Translations under genes and position numbers: made by a program
Shown: piece after piece, positions 18,097 to 26,297 of the stretch
How positions within the stretch are numbered: the first letter of the stretch is position 1
Layout of the letters: the number at the start of each line of letters is the position of its first letter
Source of the DNA: JAENVU01 sp038250905
Lineage (GTDB): Bacteria > Actinomycetota > Acidimicrobiia > IMCC26256 > JAENVU01
Assembly: GCA_038250905.1 (NCBI GenBank)
Contig: JBBSBV010000023.1
Span: 3,802 to 67,801, forward strand
Reading direction: 5' to 3'
Length of the DNA: 64,000 nt
Notes under the pieces: generated by a model
Databases searched by the model: none
Told to the model about the DNA's origin: nothing
The model's input: only the letters and a program-made list of their open reading frames with translations

Positions 18097-18774
18097 TCAG
18101 TCGCCCTTCCCCGCCCACCATGTCCGAGCCTGCTTCTTGCGGCCACGCCACGTTGCCGGCTCGGGCGGTCGCCGTTTCTCCCCGTGGTACGGGTGTCGCG
18201 CGCTCATACACGCGAGAAACTCCTGCTCGAGCGCCCCGGCATCGAGGTGCACGGGCGTGTCGTTCTTGACGGCAACCAGCCCGAAATCGATCTTGCGCAC
18301 GACGTTGAAGAGATGGCGCCGTGCCCACCGCTTCCCCGGCTCGGGGAGCACGTTCGCCACGCCCATGTAGTGGAAGCGGTGAAAGGCCTTCTTGAACTCG
18401 ATCGGCCGGTTGGTGACGTTCTCCGAAGCGGAGTTACGAAGTTTGCCGGTCTCGAAGAAGTCGAACGAGAACTCGTTGAAGTTGTGGAGATGGTACGGAT
18501 TGACGAGATGCACCTCGGTCAGCGTCACGTACGGAAGCCCGATCAGGAGGGGTGCACCGTGCTTCAGGACCCGATAGATCTCCCCGAGGGCGAACAGGTA
18601 GTCGGGTACGTGCTCGAGGGTGTGGTACGAGAAGACCAAGTCGACGCTGTCGTCCTCGAACGGCAATACATCGCTCCCGAGATCGAGTGATACGTCGGCC
18701 CAGGGGGCCACGTCGACGTTGACAAAGCCGTCCAGCTTGGTCTGGCTGGCGCCGATGTTGAGTCGCTGAGTCAC
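18097..18774 (-). CDS. SAM-dependent methyltransferase (class I, Methyltransf_11-like)
   Basis: The 225-residue protein begins RLNIGASQTKLDGFVNVD, a compact motif I, and has LPFEDDSVDLVFSYHTLEHV, the usual motif for post-I acidic and motif IV regions of Methyltransf_11 enzymes. It then has EIYRVLKHGAPLLIGLP. These proteins commonly methylate sugars or other glycan parts. The GTG start at 18774 has GAGGGAA eight bases upstream. Base composition looks less GC-rich than average for the window. Confidence 0.78.
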   Translation of the reverse strand: MTQRLNIGASQTKLDGFVNVDVAPWADVSLDLGSDVLPFEDDSVDLVFSYHTLEHVPDYLFALGEIYRVLKHGAPLLIGLPYVTLTEVHLVNPYHLHNFNEFSFDFFETGKLRNSASENVTNRPIEFKKAFHRFHYMGVANVLPEPGKRWARRHLFNVVRKIDFGLVAVKNDTPVHLDAGALEQEFLACMSARHPYHGEKRRPPEPATWRGRKKQARTWWAGKGD

Positions 18775-18901
18775 GCGCGCTTCCCTCGTAGTCGCTTCGA
18801 GACTTTATGACTACACGACCTTTGTCTCGCAGCACAATGCCGACGGGTGAACGCGCCGGGCGCGCGCCCGAAGCGGCGACCGACGCCGGCGATCGATCCG
18901 C

Positions 18902-18907
18902 TATCGT
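18902..18907 (+). promoter_or_regulatory. Putative -10 element for the 18937 operon
   Basis: TATCGT lies 29 bases before the GTG at 18937. The -35 region is not clear. Confidence 0.3.
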
Positions 18908-18936
18908 GCCGCTTCCTCCGACCGACCGGGAGCGCA

Positions 18937-19644
18937 GTGGACGACACAGGACGGACAGAAGGACCGAGTCCCAAGGTCGTGATTGCCGGGACCGGTCGGG
19001 CCGGCACCACGCTGCTCGTGCAAGTGCTCACCGACCTCGGCCTCGACACGGGATACACGTCTGCAGCCGAAGGGGACGTCCGAACGCACGGCGGACTCGA
19101 GAAGGACATCCTGGCGCCGGATGCCCCGCGCATCGTCAAGGGTCCGGGGCTCAGCTCACAGCTCGGGGACCTCATCGATTCGGGATCCGTCTCCGTCGAG
19201 CACGTGATCGTGCCCATGAGAGATCTGGAGGTCGCCGCGGCGAGTCGCGTCCGCAACACCCGTTACGGAACGAACCTCAAGACCCCGGGGGGTCTGTTCG
19301 GCACGCCCCGCGCCACCAAGCAGCGCGATGTGCTGGCTCGGTTCGAATACGAACTCTTCTTCACGATCGCCCGGCTGGACCTCCCGCACACGATCCTCCA
19401 TTTCCCGCGCTTCGCCGAGGACTGGGAATACACGCACCGGAAGCTCTCGTTCCTCGACCCGGACCTGCCGCCCGAACGGTGGCAGGAGGTGATGACGAGT
19501 CGATACCGGCCGACCTGGATCCACGAGACGCCGTTGTCGAAATCGGAACGGACGCTGGCGATCGGTGGGACCATCTACCACCGCGGCCTCACCCGGCCGT
19601 TCCGAGGGGCCCGTAAGCTGCTGCGGCGACCGCCCTCGTCATGA
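18937..19644 (+). CDS. Sulfotransferase-like P-loop protein, copy A
   Basis: The 235-residue protein has the P-loop AGTGRAGTTLLVQVL near residues 17-31 and a second motif IVPMRDLEVAAASRVRN (about 90-106), which matches the Arg...Ser pattern of sulfotransferase 3'-PB sites. It is strikingly similar to the gene at 22480-23172 along its full length. The GTG at 18937 is chosen because GGGAG lies seven bases upstream; the upstream start at 18847 has no such site. The stop overlaps the following glycosyltransferase start as ATGA. The substrate is unknown; a glycan hydroxyl is likely. Confidence 0.72.
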   Translation: MDDTGRTEGPSPKVVIAGTGRAGTTLLVQVLTDLGLDTGYTSAAEGDVRTHGGLEKDILAPDAPRIVKGPGLSSQLGDLIDSGSVSVEHVIVPMRDLEVAAASRVRNTRYGTNLKTPGGLFGTPRATKQRDVLARFEYELFFTIARLDLPHTILHFPRFAEDWEYTHRKLSFLDPDLPPERWQEVMTSRYRPTWIHETPLSKSERTLAIGGTIYHRGLTRPFRGARKLLRRPPSS

Positions 19645-20477
19645 TTCATGTCCTCACCGTCCACTTCATGGACGATCGGTGGATCGGTCCGCAGCTCCGC
19701 TTCCTCAAGCGCAACCTCGCCCCCGACCACCGCGTCGTCGCGTGTCTCAACGGCATCGACCCGGCCTGGAACGACTGCTTCCACGAAACCCATGATCTGC
19801 AGGGATCGCACGCCCGGAAGCTGAACGAGCTGGCGCGGATCGTGAGCCGATCGGGCGCCGCCGACGACGACCTCCTGCTCTTCATCGACGGCGACGCGTT
19901 CCCCATCGCCCCGGTGACCGTCGACGTCCTGCACGGATTCCCACTCGCTGCGGTGCGCCGGGACGAGCATCAGCAGGACCGCCAGCCCCACCCCTCGTTC
20001 TGTCTTACCACCGTGGGGTTCTGGAACGAGATCGGTGGAGATTGGGAGCAGGGGCACACCTGGACCATCGTCGGCGGCCAGCAGGTCTCCGACGTCGGCG
20101 GGAATCTGCTCGGTCTCCTCGAGACGGCCGGCATCGAATGGCGACCACTCCTCCGCTCGAACCGGGTCGATATCGACCCGTTGAACTTCGGTATCTACGC
20201 CGACATCGCGTACCACCACGGCGCCGGGTTCCGGGTCCCGAAAACGCGTCAGATGCTCATGACGTCACGCCAGGAGGTGCTGTGGGCGGCGTCGGCCGCG
20301 CGCACTCCCGACTGGGTACCGGTGCTGGGGCGGGTGGAACGCTCGGCTCGCTACCGCATCGCCGACCTACGCCACCGCCGCCAGGTGTCGGGCCTCGCCA
20401 ACCAGGTCCGGAACACGGCCGACGACATCTACCGCGCCATCCAGACCGACGACGAGTTCTACCGCCGGTTCCAGTGA
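19641..20477 (+). CDS. GT-A-like glycosyltransferase with DGDAFP motif, copy A
   Basis: The 278-residue protein starts MIHVLTVHFMDDRWIG and has LLFIDGDAFPIAPVT near residues 80-94, the DxD-like core shared with other GTs in this window. Further on it has LLRSNRVDIDPLNFGIYAD and YHHGAGFR, which align with the gene at 23169-24143 (LLRSNAVDVHP, GVYADCVFH). It is sandwiched between two sulfotransferase-like genes with 4-base overlaps on both sides (ATGA and GTGA), so the three are translationally coupled. Confidence 0.75.
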   Translation: MIHVLTVHFMDDRWIGPQLRFLKRNLAPDHRVVACLNGIDPAWNDCFHETHDLQGSHARKLNELARIVSRSGAADDDLLLFIDGDAFPIAPVTVDVLHGFPLAAVRRDEHQQDRQPHPSFCLTTVGFWNEIGGDWEQGHTWTIVGGQQVSDVGGNLLGLLETAGIEWRPLLRSNRVDIDPLNFGIYADIAYHHGAGFRVPKTRQMLMTSRQEVLWAASAARTPDWVPVLGRVERSARYRIADLRHRRQVSGLANQVRNTADDIYRAIQTDDEFYRRFQ

Positions 20478-21385
20478 GCACCATCAAGCTCCCGAACTTC
20501 TTCATCCTCGGCGCCGGCCGGTCGGGCACCACAACGTTGGCCGCGGTCCTCCGCGAGCACCCGGAGATCTTCCTCTCCACGCCGAAGGAACCCACCTTCT
20601 TCTCCGAGCCGTTCCAGGTGACCCGCACCCCGATCAAGTACGCCAAGTTGTTCGAGGGCGCGTCCGAGTTCGCGGCGGTCGGCGAGGCCAGCCACGCATA
20701 CCTCTCGCATCCGGACGCCGCGAAGACCCTGCGGGCGTTCTTCCCCGACGCACGATTCGTCGTGACCTTCCGGAACCCGGCCGACCGCGCCATCGCGATG
20801 TTCTCCTACATGTTGGAGAACGGCTACGAGCACCACCGCACCTTCGAACGGGCGCTCGCGGCCGAGGACCAGCGGTTCGCGAGCGCGCGGTTCGCCCGTC
20901 GGTGCCCGCACTACTTCTGGAACTTCATGTACTTCCGCTCCGGATTGTTCGGCGAGCAGGTCGACCGGTACTACGAGCAGTTCCCGCGCGACCGGTTCCA
21001 CTTCACGACGCTGTACGACCTCCAGCGCGACCCGGCGCGCGTCCTCGGCGCGATCGAGACGTTCCTCGGCCTCACTCCGGCGCCGGTCGGTGAACTACCC
21101 CGGTACGGCTCGAGCAAGGGCATCCGGTCGATCCCGCTCCAACACCTCGAGCGGCGCGTGCTCCGCCGCCTGGCGCGTCACCACGTCCCGCTCATGGCGA
21201 CGACCCGTGACCATCTGAACGCCTGGAACCGGGGGCAACCCCCGACGATGGAACCGGCCACGCGCGCCCGCCTGTTGCACGACTACGCCGCCGACCTCGC
21301 GCACCTCACCGAACTCACCGGCATCGACGTGCTCGCGGTGCAGGCCGCCGATGGTCAGGCGCCGCCGGCCATCACGCCTTCGTAA
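20474..21385 (+). CDS. Sulfotransferase domain protein
   Basis: The 303-residue protein has a complete sulfotransferase signature: 5'-PSB loop FILGAGRSGTTTLA (about residues 9-22) with STPKEPTFFSEP, and 3'-PB motif FVVTFRNPADRAIAMFSYM (about 96-114). It resembles heparan-type bacterial sulfotransferases that use PAPS. The GTG at 20474 is chosen because it overlaps the previous stop as GTGA; the longer frame from 20042 is a shadow. Its last 31 bases overlap the 3' end of the convergent GT4 gene. Confidence 0.85.
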   Translation: MSTIKLPNFFILGAGRSGTTTLAAVLREHPEIFLSTPKEPTFFSEPFQVTRTPIKYAKLFEGASEFAAVGEASHAYLSHPDAAKTLRAFFPDARFVVTFRNPADRAIAMFSYMLENGYEHHRTFERALAAEDQRFASARFARRCPHYFWNFMYFRSGLFGEQVDRYYEQFPRDRFHFTTLYDLQRDPARVLGAIETFLGLTPAPVGELPRYGSSKGIRSIPLQHLERRVLRRLARHHVPLMATTRDHLNAWNRGQPPTMEPATRARLLHDYAADLAHLTELTGIDVLAVQAADGQAPPAITPS

Positions 21386-22476
21386 ACCGCGCGCAGCGCG
21401 GCCCCGACCCGCTCGGGCGCCTGGTCGATCGCCACCCCGCGCGCCGCGTCGGCCCGCCGCTGCCACTCGTCGGGGTCGCGGAACGCCTCCACGAGGGCGG
21501 CCGCGAGTGCATCGGCCGAGCCGGGGGGCACCACCCACCCGGCGCCGGGGTGCTCGATCGACGATCGGAGCGCGCCGACGTCGGTGACGACGGCCGGGAG
21601 ATGGTTGCCGAACGCGTCGTGCAGCACCCCGCTCTGGGAAGCGAACGTGGTGTACGGGAGCACGGCGAGGTCGGCGGCGCGGAACAGTTCAGCCTTGCGC
21701 TCGGGCGTGATCCATTCGATCTCGGCCGTGAGCACCGAAGAGCCCTCCGCCGCGGCGGCCACCGCGCGTTCGAGCGCCGCATCACCGCGACCGGCGATGT
21801 GGACCCGGATCCCCGCGTCGGGCGGGAGCCGATCGACCGCGTCGAGCAGCACCTCGATGCCCTTGTTCTCGCGCAAGGTGCCGAAGCACAGCACCGTGTG
21901 CGCGTCGGACAGGCTGCGCCGGTCGTCGGCCGCGCGGAATGGCGAGACCCAGTGCGGCACTACGTGCACCGTCGCCGGGTCGACGTCGAAGCGCGTCGTG
22001 AGTTCGGTGCCCACGTCCGCGTGGTGGACGACGATCGTCCCGCAGACGGCGTACAGGCGCGCCAGGATCCGGTGCTGGACCGAGCGCGGCAGCCGGGACC
22101 GGTGGGGCACGACATCGTGCACCGTCGTGACGAGGTTGGTCGCGCGGCCCAGGCGGGGGAGGTCGACGATGTCGGTGTACTGGTTGAGGAACGCCACGTG
22201 GCTGACGTCGAACGCGCCGTGGGCGACCGTGCGCCGCCGGGCCGCGGCGCGCGCCCGGTAGGTGGCGGTCCGCGACACCGCCCATCGCAGCGACCGCTCG
22301 GTCGCGTCGTCGACGTCGGGGAGGTCGGGTCGCACCACGACCCGACCCGCGTCGTGCCGTGGCACGCCAGGGCGGTCGAGGCATTGGACGGTGAGCGAGT
22401 CGTGCGGACCGGGCGTGGCGAGCGCGAGGGCGAAATCTTCCTCGCGCGCGAATGGCCAGTACCAGTAGATCCGCAC
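21355..22476 (-). CDS. GT4-like glycosyltransferase
   Basis: The 373-residue GT-B protein has NLVTTVHDVVPHRSRLP (about residues 113-129), the hinge VLCFGTLRENKGIEVLLDAV, and a donor-site region FASQSGVLHDAFGNHLPAVVTDVG. It is the fourth gene of a minus-strand operon, three bases after the sulfotransferase-like gene stop at 22480. The 3' end overlaps the convergent sulfotransferase gene by 31 bases, unusual in bacteria and liable to antisense effects. Confidence 0.82.
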   Translation of the reverse strand: MRIYWYWPFAREEDFALALATPGPHDSLTVQCLDRPGVPRHDAGRVVVRPDLPDVDDATERSLRWAVSRTATYRARAAARRRTVAHGAFDVSHVAFLNQYTDIVDLPRLGRATNLVTTVHDVVPHRSRLPRSVQHRILARLYAVCGTIVVHHADVGTELTTRFDVDPATVHVVPHWVSPFRAADDRRSLSDAHTVLCFGTLRENKGIEVLLDAVDRLPPDAGIRVHIAGRGDAALERAVAAAAEGSSVLTAEIEWITPERKAELFRAADLAVLPYTTFASQSGVLHDAFGNHLPAVVTDVGALRSSIEHPGAGWVVPPGSADALAAALVEAFRDPDEWQRRADAARGVAIDQAPERVGAALRAVYEGVMAGGA

Positions 22477-22479
22477 GGG

Positions 22480-23172
22480 TCAGCGACGCCCCACGAGTTT
22501 GCGGACCCCGCGGACCGGGCGGGCGATCCCCCGGTTGTAGACGGTTCCGAAGAAGGTCAGCCGGCGTTCGCGGGGGCTGAGCGGCGTCTCGTGGATCAGG
22601 CCGGGCTGCACCAGTCGTTCGAGGACATCGCGCCAGCGCGCCGCGGGGATCTCGGGCGCGAGGAACGCCAGTTGGCGGTGCGTGTACTCCCAGTCGGTGG
22701 TGAAGCGCGGAAAGAGGAGGAGGGTGTGGGCGAGGTCGTGCCGGGCGATCGTGAACATCAGTTCCGCGAGCATTGCGTTCAGCGCGTCGCGCTGACGGGT
22801 CGCCCGGTTGGTCCCGAGCAGGCCACCCCAGGTGTGGAGATCGCTCCCGTACCGGGTGTTACGGACCCGACTGGCCGCGACGACGTCGAGGTCGCGGATC
22901 GGGATGATCACGTGATCGACGCGTGCCGCCCCGGCGTCGAGGATCTCGCCGAGCGTGCTGCTCAGCTGCGGTGACTTCACGATCCACGGCGCGTCGTCGC
23001 CCACGACCGAACGCTCGAGCCCCGCGTTCACCCGCGCGTCGATCGGCGCGGCCGGGTCGTAGCCGGTGTCGAGCCCCAACTCCGTCAGCACCTGGACCAG
23101 CAGGGTGGTGCCCGCGCGGCCGGTCCCGGCGATCACGATCTTCCCCCGCTCGGTACCTGTGTCGACCGTCAT
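22480..23172 (-). CDS. Sulfotransferase-like P-loop protein, copy B
   Basis: The 230-residue protein shows IVIAGTGRAGTTLLVQVLTE near residues 12-31, almost identical to copy A at 18937-19644, and IIPIRDLDVVAASRVRNTRY at about 87-106. It also shares the ends RQLAFLAPEIP and IHETPLSPRERRL. The ATG at 23172 is chosen because it overlaps the preceding glycosyltransferase stop as ATGA; the longer frame from 23562 is a shadow. It probably works with that glycosyltransferase, as copy A does with its own partner. Confidence 0.75.
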   Translation of the reverse strand: MTVDTGTERGKIVIAGTGRAGTTLLVQVLTELGLDTGYDPAAPIDARVNAGLERSVVGDDAPWIVKSPQLSSTLGEILDAGAARVDHVIIPIRDLDVVAASRVRNTRYGSDLHTWGGLLGTNRATRQRDALNAMLAELMFTIARHDLAHTLLLFPRFTTDWEYTHRQLAFLAPEIPAARWRDVLERLVQPGLIHETPLSPRERRLTFFGTVYNRGIARPVRGVRKLVGRR

Positions 23173-24143
23173 GGTGCCCACTGTCGCGCCGCGGCCGACC
23201 CCGGCGCGCCACCCGGGCGACCGCGCAGTTCGTCGAAGAACCGATCGGGATCGTGCACGAGGCGATCCCAGACCCGCGAGTACACCGCACGGTTCCGCTC
23301 GACGATGGCCCGGTGGGATCGGGCCTGGACCCGGGTGAGGAATGCCTGCTTCGCGGTCCGCAGCCGGCCGCGGACCGGGATGCGTTCGATCGGATCGGTG
23401 ATCCGGTGCACCCACGACGCGCGGAGGTCCCGGCGGAAGATGGTCCCGCTCGCGACGCCCGCGAGGTGGAACACGCAATCCGCGTAGACGCCGGCGATCA
23501 CGGGATGGACGTCGACCGCGTTCGACCGCAGCAGCCGGGCCCACGGGAGTTGGTGCGACCACAAGGTGTACGCGAGTCCGAGGCCGGTGTCACCGGCCTG
23601 ATGCGTCGAACGGAGGAACCGACGGAACTCGGGCGTGCCGTCGGAGTCCGGCGAGAAGCTCGGCCGGTAGCGCGAGAAGAACTCCGCGCGCATCGTCACG
23701 CACGACGGATGGGGCAAGACGGTGTCGCCGTTCTCGACCCGCAACACGCCCGCGACGCCACCGTGCGCGTCGGCCGCCTGCTCGACCGTCTCGATCCAGC
23801 CGTCGGCGATCGGGAACGAGTCGACATCGAGGGTGACGATCGTCTCCACGCCGTCGGCGACGGCGATCGCGGCCAACGCGTCGAGGTAGTAGCCGTGCTC
23901 GCGGCTGCCGCGCAGTTCGGTCGGCTCCACCTCGCACAGCCGCAACCAGTCGTGCTGCCCGAGCAGCTCGCGCGCCGCGGGCGTGACCCGGTTCGCGGTG
24001 CCGTACACCGTGAACGGCCTGCGGGTATGACGCGCGACGTGCTCGAGATGCAACGCGAGGACCGGCAGGTCGTCGTCGCTGCGGAGGTAGTACACGACCA
24101 GGATTCCCACCCGGCCCGCCTCGGTGGCGGTCGCCAACGTCAC
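23169..24143 (-). CDS. GT-A-like glycosyltransferase with DVDSFP motif, copy B
   Basis: The 324-residue protein starts as a GT-A fold (VGILVVYYLRSDDDLP) and has IVTLDVDSFPIADGWIETV near residues 103-121 as donor/metal site, followed by HPSCVTMRAEFF and LLRSNAVDVHPVIAGVYAD. These features match copy A at 19641-20477 and, in the DxDxFP core, the GTs at 11625 and 15269. The GTG at 24143 overlaps the upstream membrane-protein stop as GTGA. The C-terminal tail is Gly/Ala-rich. Confidence 0.78.
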   Translation of the reverse strand: MTLATATEAGRVGILVVYYLRSDDDLPVLALHLEHVARHTRRPFTVYGTANRVTPAARELLGQHDWLRLCEVEPTELRGSREHGYYLDALAAIAVADGVETIVTLDVDSFPIADGWIETVEQAADAHGGVAGVLRVENGDTVLPHPSCVTMRAEFFSRYRPSFSPDSDGTPEFRRFLRSTHQAGDTGLGLAYTLWSHQLPWARLLRSNAVDVHPVIAGVYADCVFHLAGVASGTIFRRDLRASWVHRITDPIERIPVRGRLRTAKQAFLTRVQARSHRAIVERNRAVYSRVWDRLVHDPDRFFDELRGRPGGAPGSAAARQWAP

Positions 24144-25891
24144 CGCCCCCGGCAGTGGAGGTTGCGGAGGGCGACGATCCGCGCGTCCGGGCGGGTGAAC
24201 GCCTCGTACCGGCGCCGTGCGACCACCGGCCGGCCGTCACGCGGCGGATCGACCACCAGGCTGACGCAGAACTCCGAGGGCCGGGTCCGGGGCGCTTCGT
24301 GGGGCCGGTCCTTGTCGCCGACCACGATCCGGGGGACGTGGTTCCCGCGGTAGTAGTTGACCCACTCGAACCCGCCGTTGATCCGGCGCGGCGCGAACCC
24401 GGCCTCGCGCGCCGCCACCGCGACCCGCCAGCGCGTGCCGTCGAAGGACGCGGCATCGACGGTGAACGCGAGCCCGACCAGCGCGAGCAACCCGACGGCC
24501 ACGATGCTCGCCCGCCACCAGGTCCGGCCACCCGGCCCGGCAGCCGGCATCGGTTCCCGTACCTCTGCTGCACGCGCCGACGCGACGAAGGCGATCGCCA
24601 CGAGCGGCAGGACCGGCAGGGCATACCGGTCGTACACCGAGACGCCGGTGATCATCGCGAACTCGTACGCCAAGACGTACCCCACCACGCTGAGACCGAT
24701 CACGAACCGGTCGGGACGGGCGACGCCGAAATCACGCGCCCGCAACCGCGCGAACGCGCGGGCAGCCGGATCGACGAGCGCCAGGACCAGGACGACCGCC
24801 GACACGGTCGCCACCGCGACCAGCAGCGCGTAGAACGCCCCCGGGAAGAGGTCCGGCCGCTTGCCGAGCAGGACGTCGGTCGAGAGCGCGCCGTTCGCGT
24901 CCACGTAGTTGCCCACGAACTGTTGTCCGGGGACGCGCACCGACAACGCCACGAGCGCGACGGCGGTACCGCCCCCGAGCACGACCGCCGCCTCACGGGA
25001 CGCGGCCCACGCCCGGCGCACCACCCGCACCGGGTCGGCGAAGACCACCGCCGGCGCAAGGAACAGACCCGCGAGGCGAAGGAACCCACCGCTCTTGATG
25101 ACGGTGACCGAGATGCTGTGGCCGTTCGGCGCGGCCGGCACGTAGGTCTTGAGATTGGGGATCCGACTCCACAGCCCGTAGATCACGACACACGCGAGGA
25201 TCGCTACGAGCCCGATCGCGGCGATCGAACGCAACCGGTCGTGGTCGTCCGACGCCCAGGCCACCACGAGCGCGGTCAACCAGATCGCGAGGACCGGCAC
25301 GATGGCGTACTGGCGAATCGAGAACGCGAAGACCCCGACCGCGAGCGACGCGGTCAGCAGTCCGGGGGAGACCCGAACGCGGCGGAGCGCGGCGGCGCCG
25401 AGCGCGAGCGCGAGCATCGACGGCGCGAACGCCGGCACGTCGGTCATGTAGCTGACGACGAGCACACCCCAGAGCGGGCTGACCGCGATCGACAGCACGA
25501 TGATGGCCGCCGCTCGCCGACCGACGATCGGGTGCGCGAGCCAGAAGGTGGCGACCAGGCCGACGAACCCGAGCAACGCCGCCGTCACCTGGACGGCCCG
25601 GATGCTGTGGCCGAACACCCAGACCACCGGCGTGGCAAGACCGACCTGACCCACCAACGTCATCGACACCCAGTGGTTGCCGTCGAGGTGGCCGTGGTCG
25701 GCGAAACGGAAGAGCGTCTGGAGATACGACCAGTCGTCGCCACGCGGGATCCCGAAGGCTCCGAAATGGCGGGCGGCGGCCAGGGGGACGACCACGCCGA
25801 CCCCGGCGAGGACGAGGAGGAGCAGCCACGCCGGCGCCGAACGCACGACCGAACGTCCGTCGTCCTCCCTGTGGTGCATCGAGATACTCAC
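24140..25891 (-). CDS. Polytopic GT-C-like membrane protein, copy A
   Basis: The 583-residue protein has about eleven to thirteen hydrophobic helices and, just after the first, RGDDWSYLQTLFRF, the acidic DD loop typical of GT39/PMT/ArnT-type GT-C enzymes that use lipid-phosphate sugars outside the membrane. The C-terminal quarter is soluble. It is a full-length paralogue of the gene at 28545-30305 (shared DDWSYL, VSMTL.GQ, YMTDVPAF, SIRQY, VGNYVD). GTG at 25891 follows GGGGACGA; ATG at 25879 is the alternative. It heads a four-gene operon with GT, sulfotransferase-like and GT4 genes. Confidence 0.8.
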   Translation of the reverse strand: MSISMHHREDDGRSVVRSAPAWLLLLVLAGVGVVVPLAAARHFGAFGIPRGDDWSYLQTLFRFADHGHLDGNHWVSMTLVGQVGLATPVVWVFGHSIRAVQVTAALLGFVGLVATFWLAHPIVGRRAAAIIVLSIAVSPLWGVLVVSYMTDVPAFAPSMLALALGAAALRRVRVSPGLLTASLAVGVFAFSIRQYAIVPVLAIWLTALVVAWASDDHDRLRSIAAIGLVAILACVVIYGLWSRIPNLKTYVPAAPNGHSISVTVIKSGGFLRLAGLFLAPAVVFADPVRVVRRAWAASREAAVVLGGGTAVALVALSVRVPGQQFVGNYVDANGALSTDVLLGKRPDLFPGAFYALLVAVATVSAVVLVLALVDPAARAFARLRARDFGVARPDRFVIGLSVVGYVLAYEFAMITGVSVYDRYALPVLPLVAIAFVASARAAEVREPMPAAGPGGRTWWRASIVAVGLLALVGLAFTVDAASFDGTRWRVAVAAREAGFAPRRINGGFEWVNYYRGNHVPRIVVGDKDRPHEAPRTRPSEFCVSLVVDPPRDGRPVVARRRYEAFTRPDARIVALRNLHCRGR

Positions 25892-26297
25892 TCGTCCCCG
25901 TTGCCGGCCGTCGCTCTGCCGGAACCGGACTCGCTCCGGCTCGTACCGACCACCCCTCGCAGTGGCGCGGCCTGCGAAGCGTGGCACAGCGAGCGTGCCG
26001 GTTCGACGACTCGTCCCCGATTGACGGTGCACGGAACGGTCGGGACGGTCGATATACGGCCAAGCCTCATGAAATCGCGCGGTGGACGGCCCGGATGCCA
26101 CGCAGCGTGGGCCCGAAGGCCCAGGAATGCCCTCAACTCAGTGCGATCCGGTGTCGACAGGCTCTGGAAGTCACGGTCGGCGCGATGCTAATGTGGCTGT
26201 TCACATCCGTTTCGACACAGGCAGTGGTCAACCTCCGCGCGTTGCAGATCACAACGGTGCACGACCGCCGCGACCCACAGGGTCAGCTGGGGAGCTC
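25892..26297. other. Divergent intergenic region
   Basis: These 406 bases separate the minus-strand GT-C gene from the plus-strand Tat-exported protein gene and should hold promoters for both. On the plus strand a GCTAAT hexamer at 26187-26192 could be a -10 but lacks a convincing -35. On the minus strand TACGAG lies 44 bases before the GTG. The frames crossing this region look non-coding. I see no strong repeat or RNA element. Confidence 0.4.
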
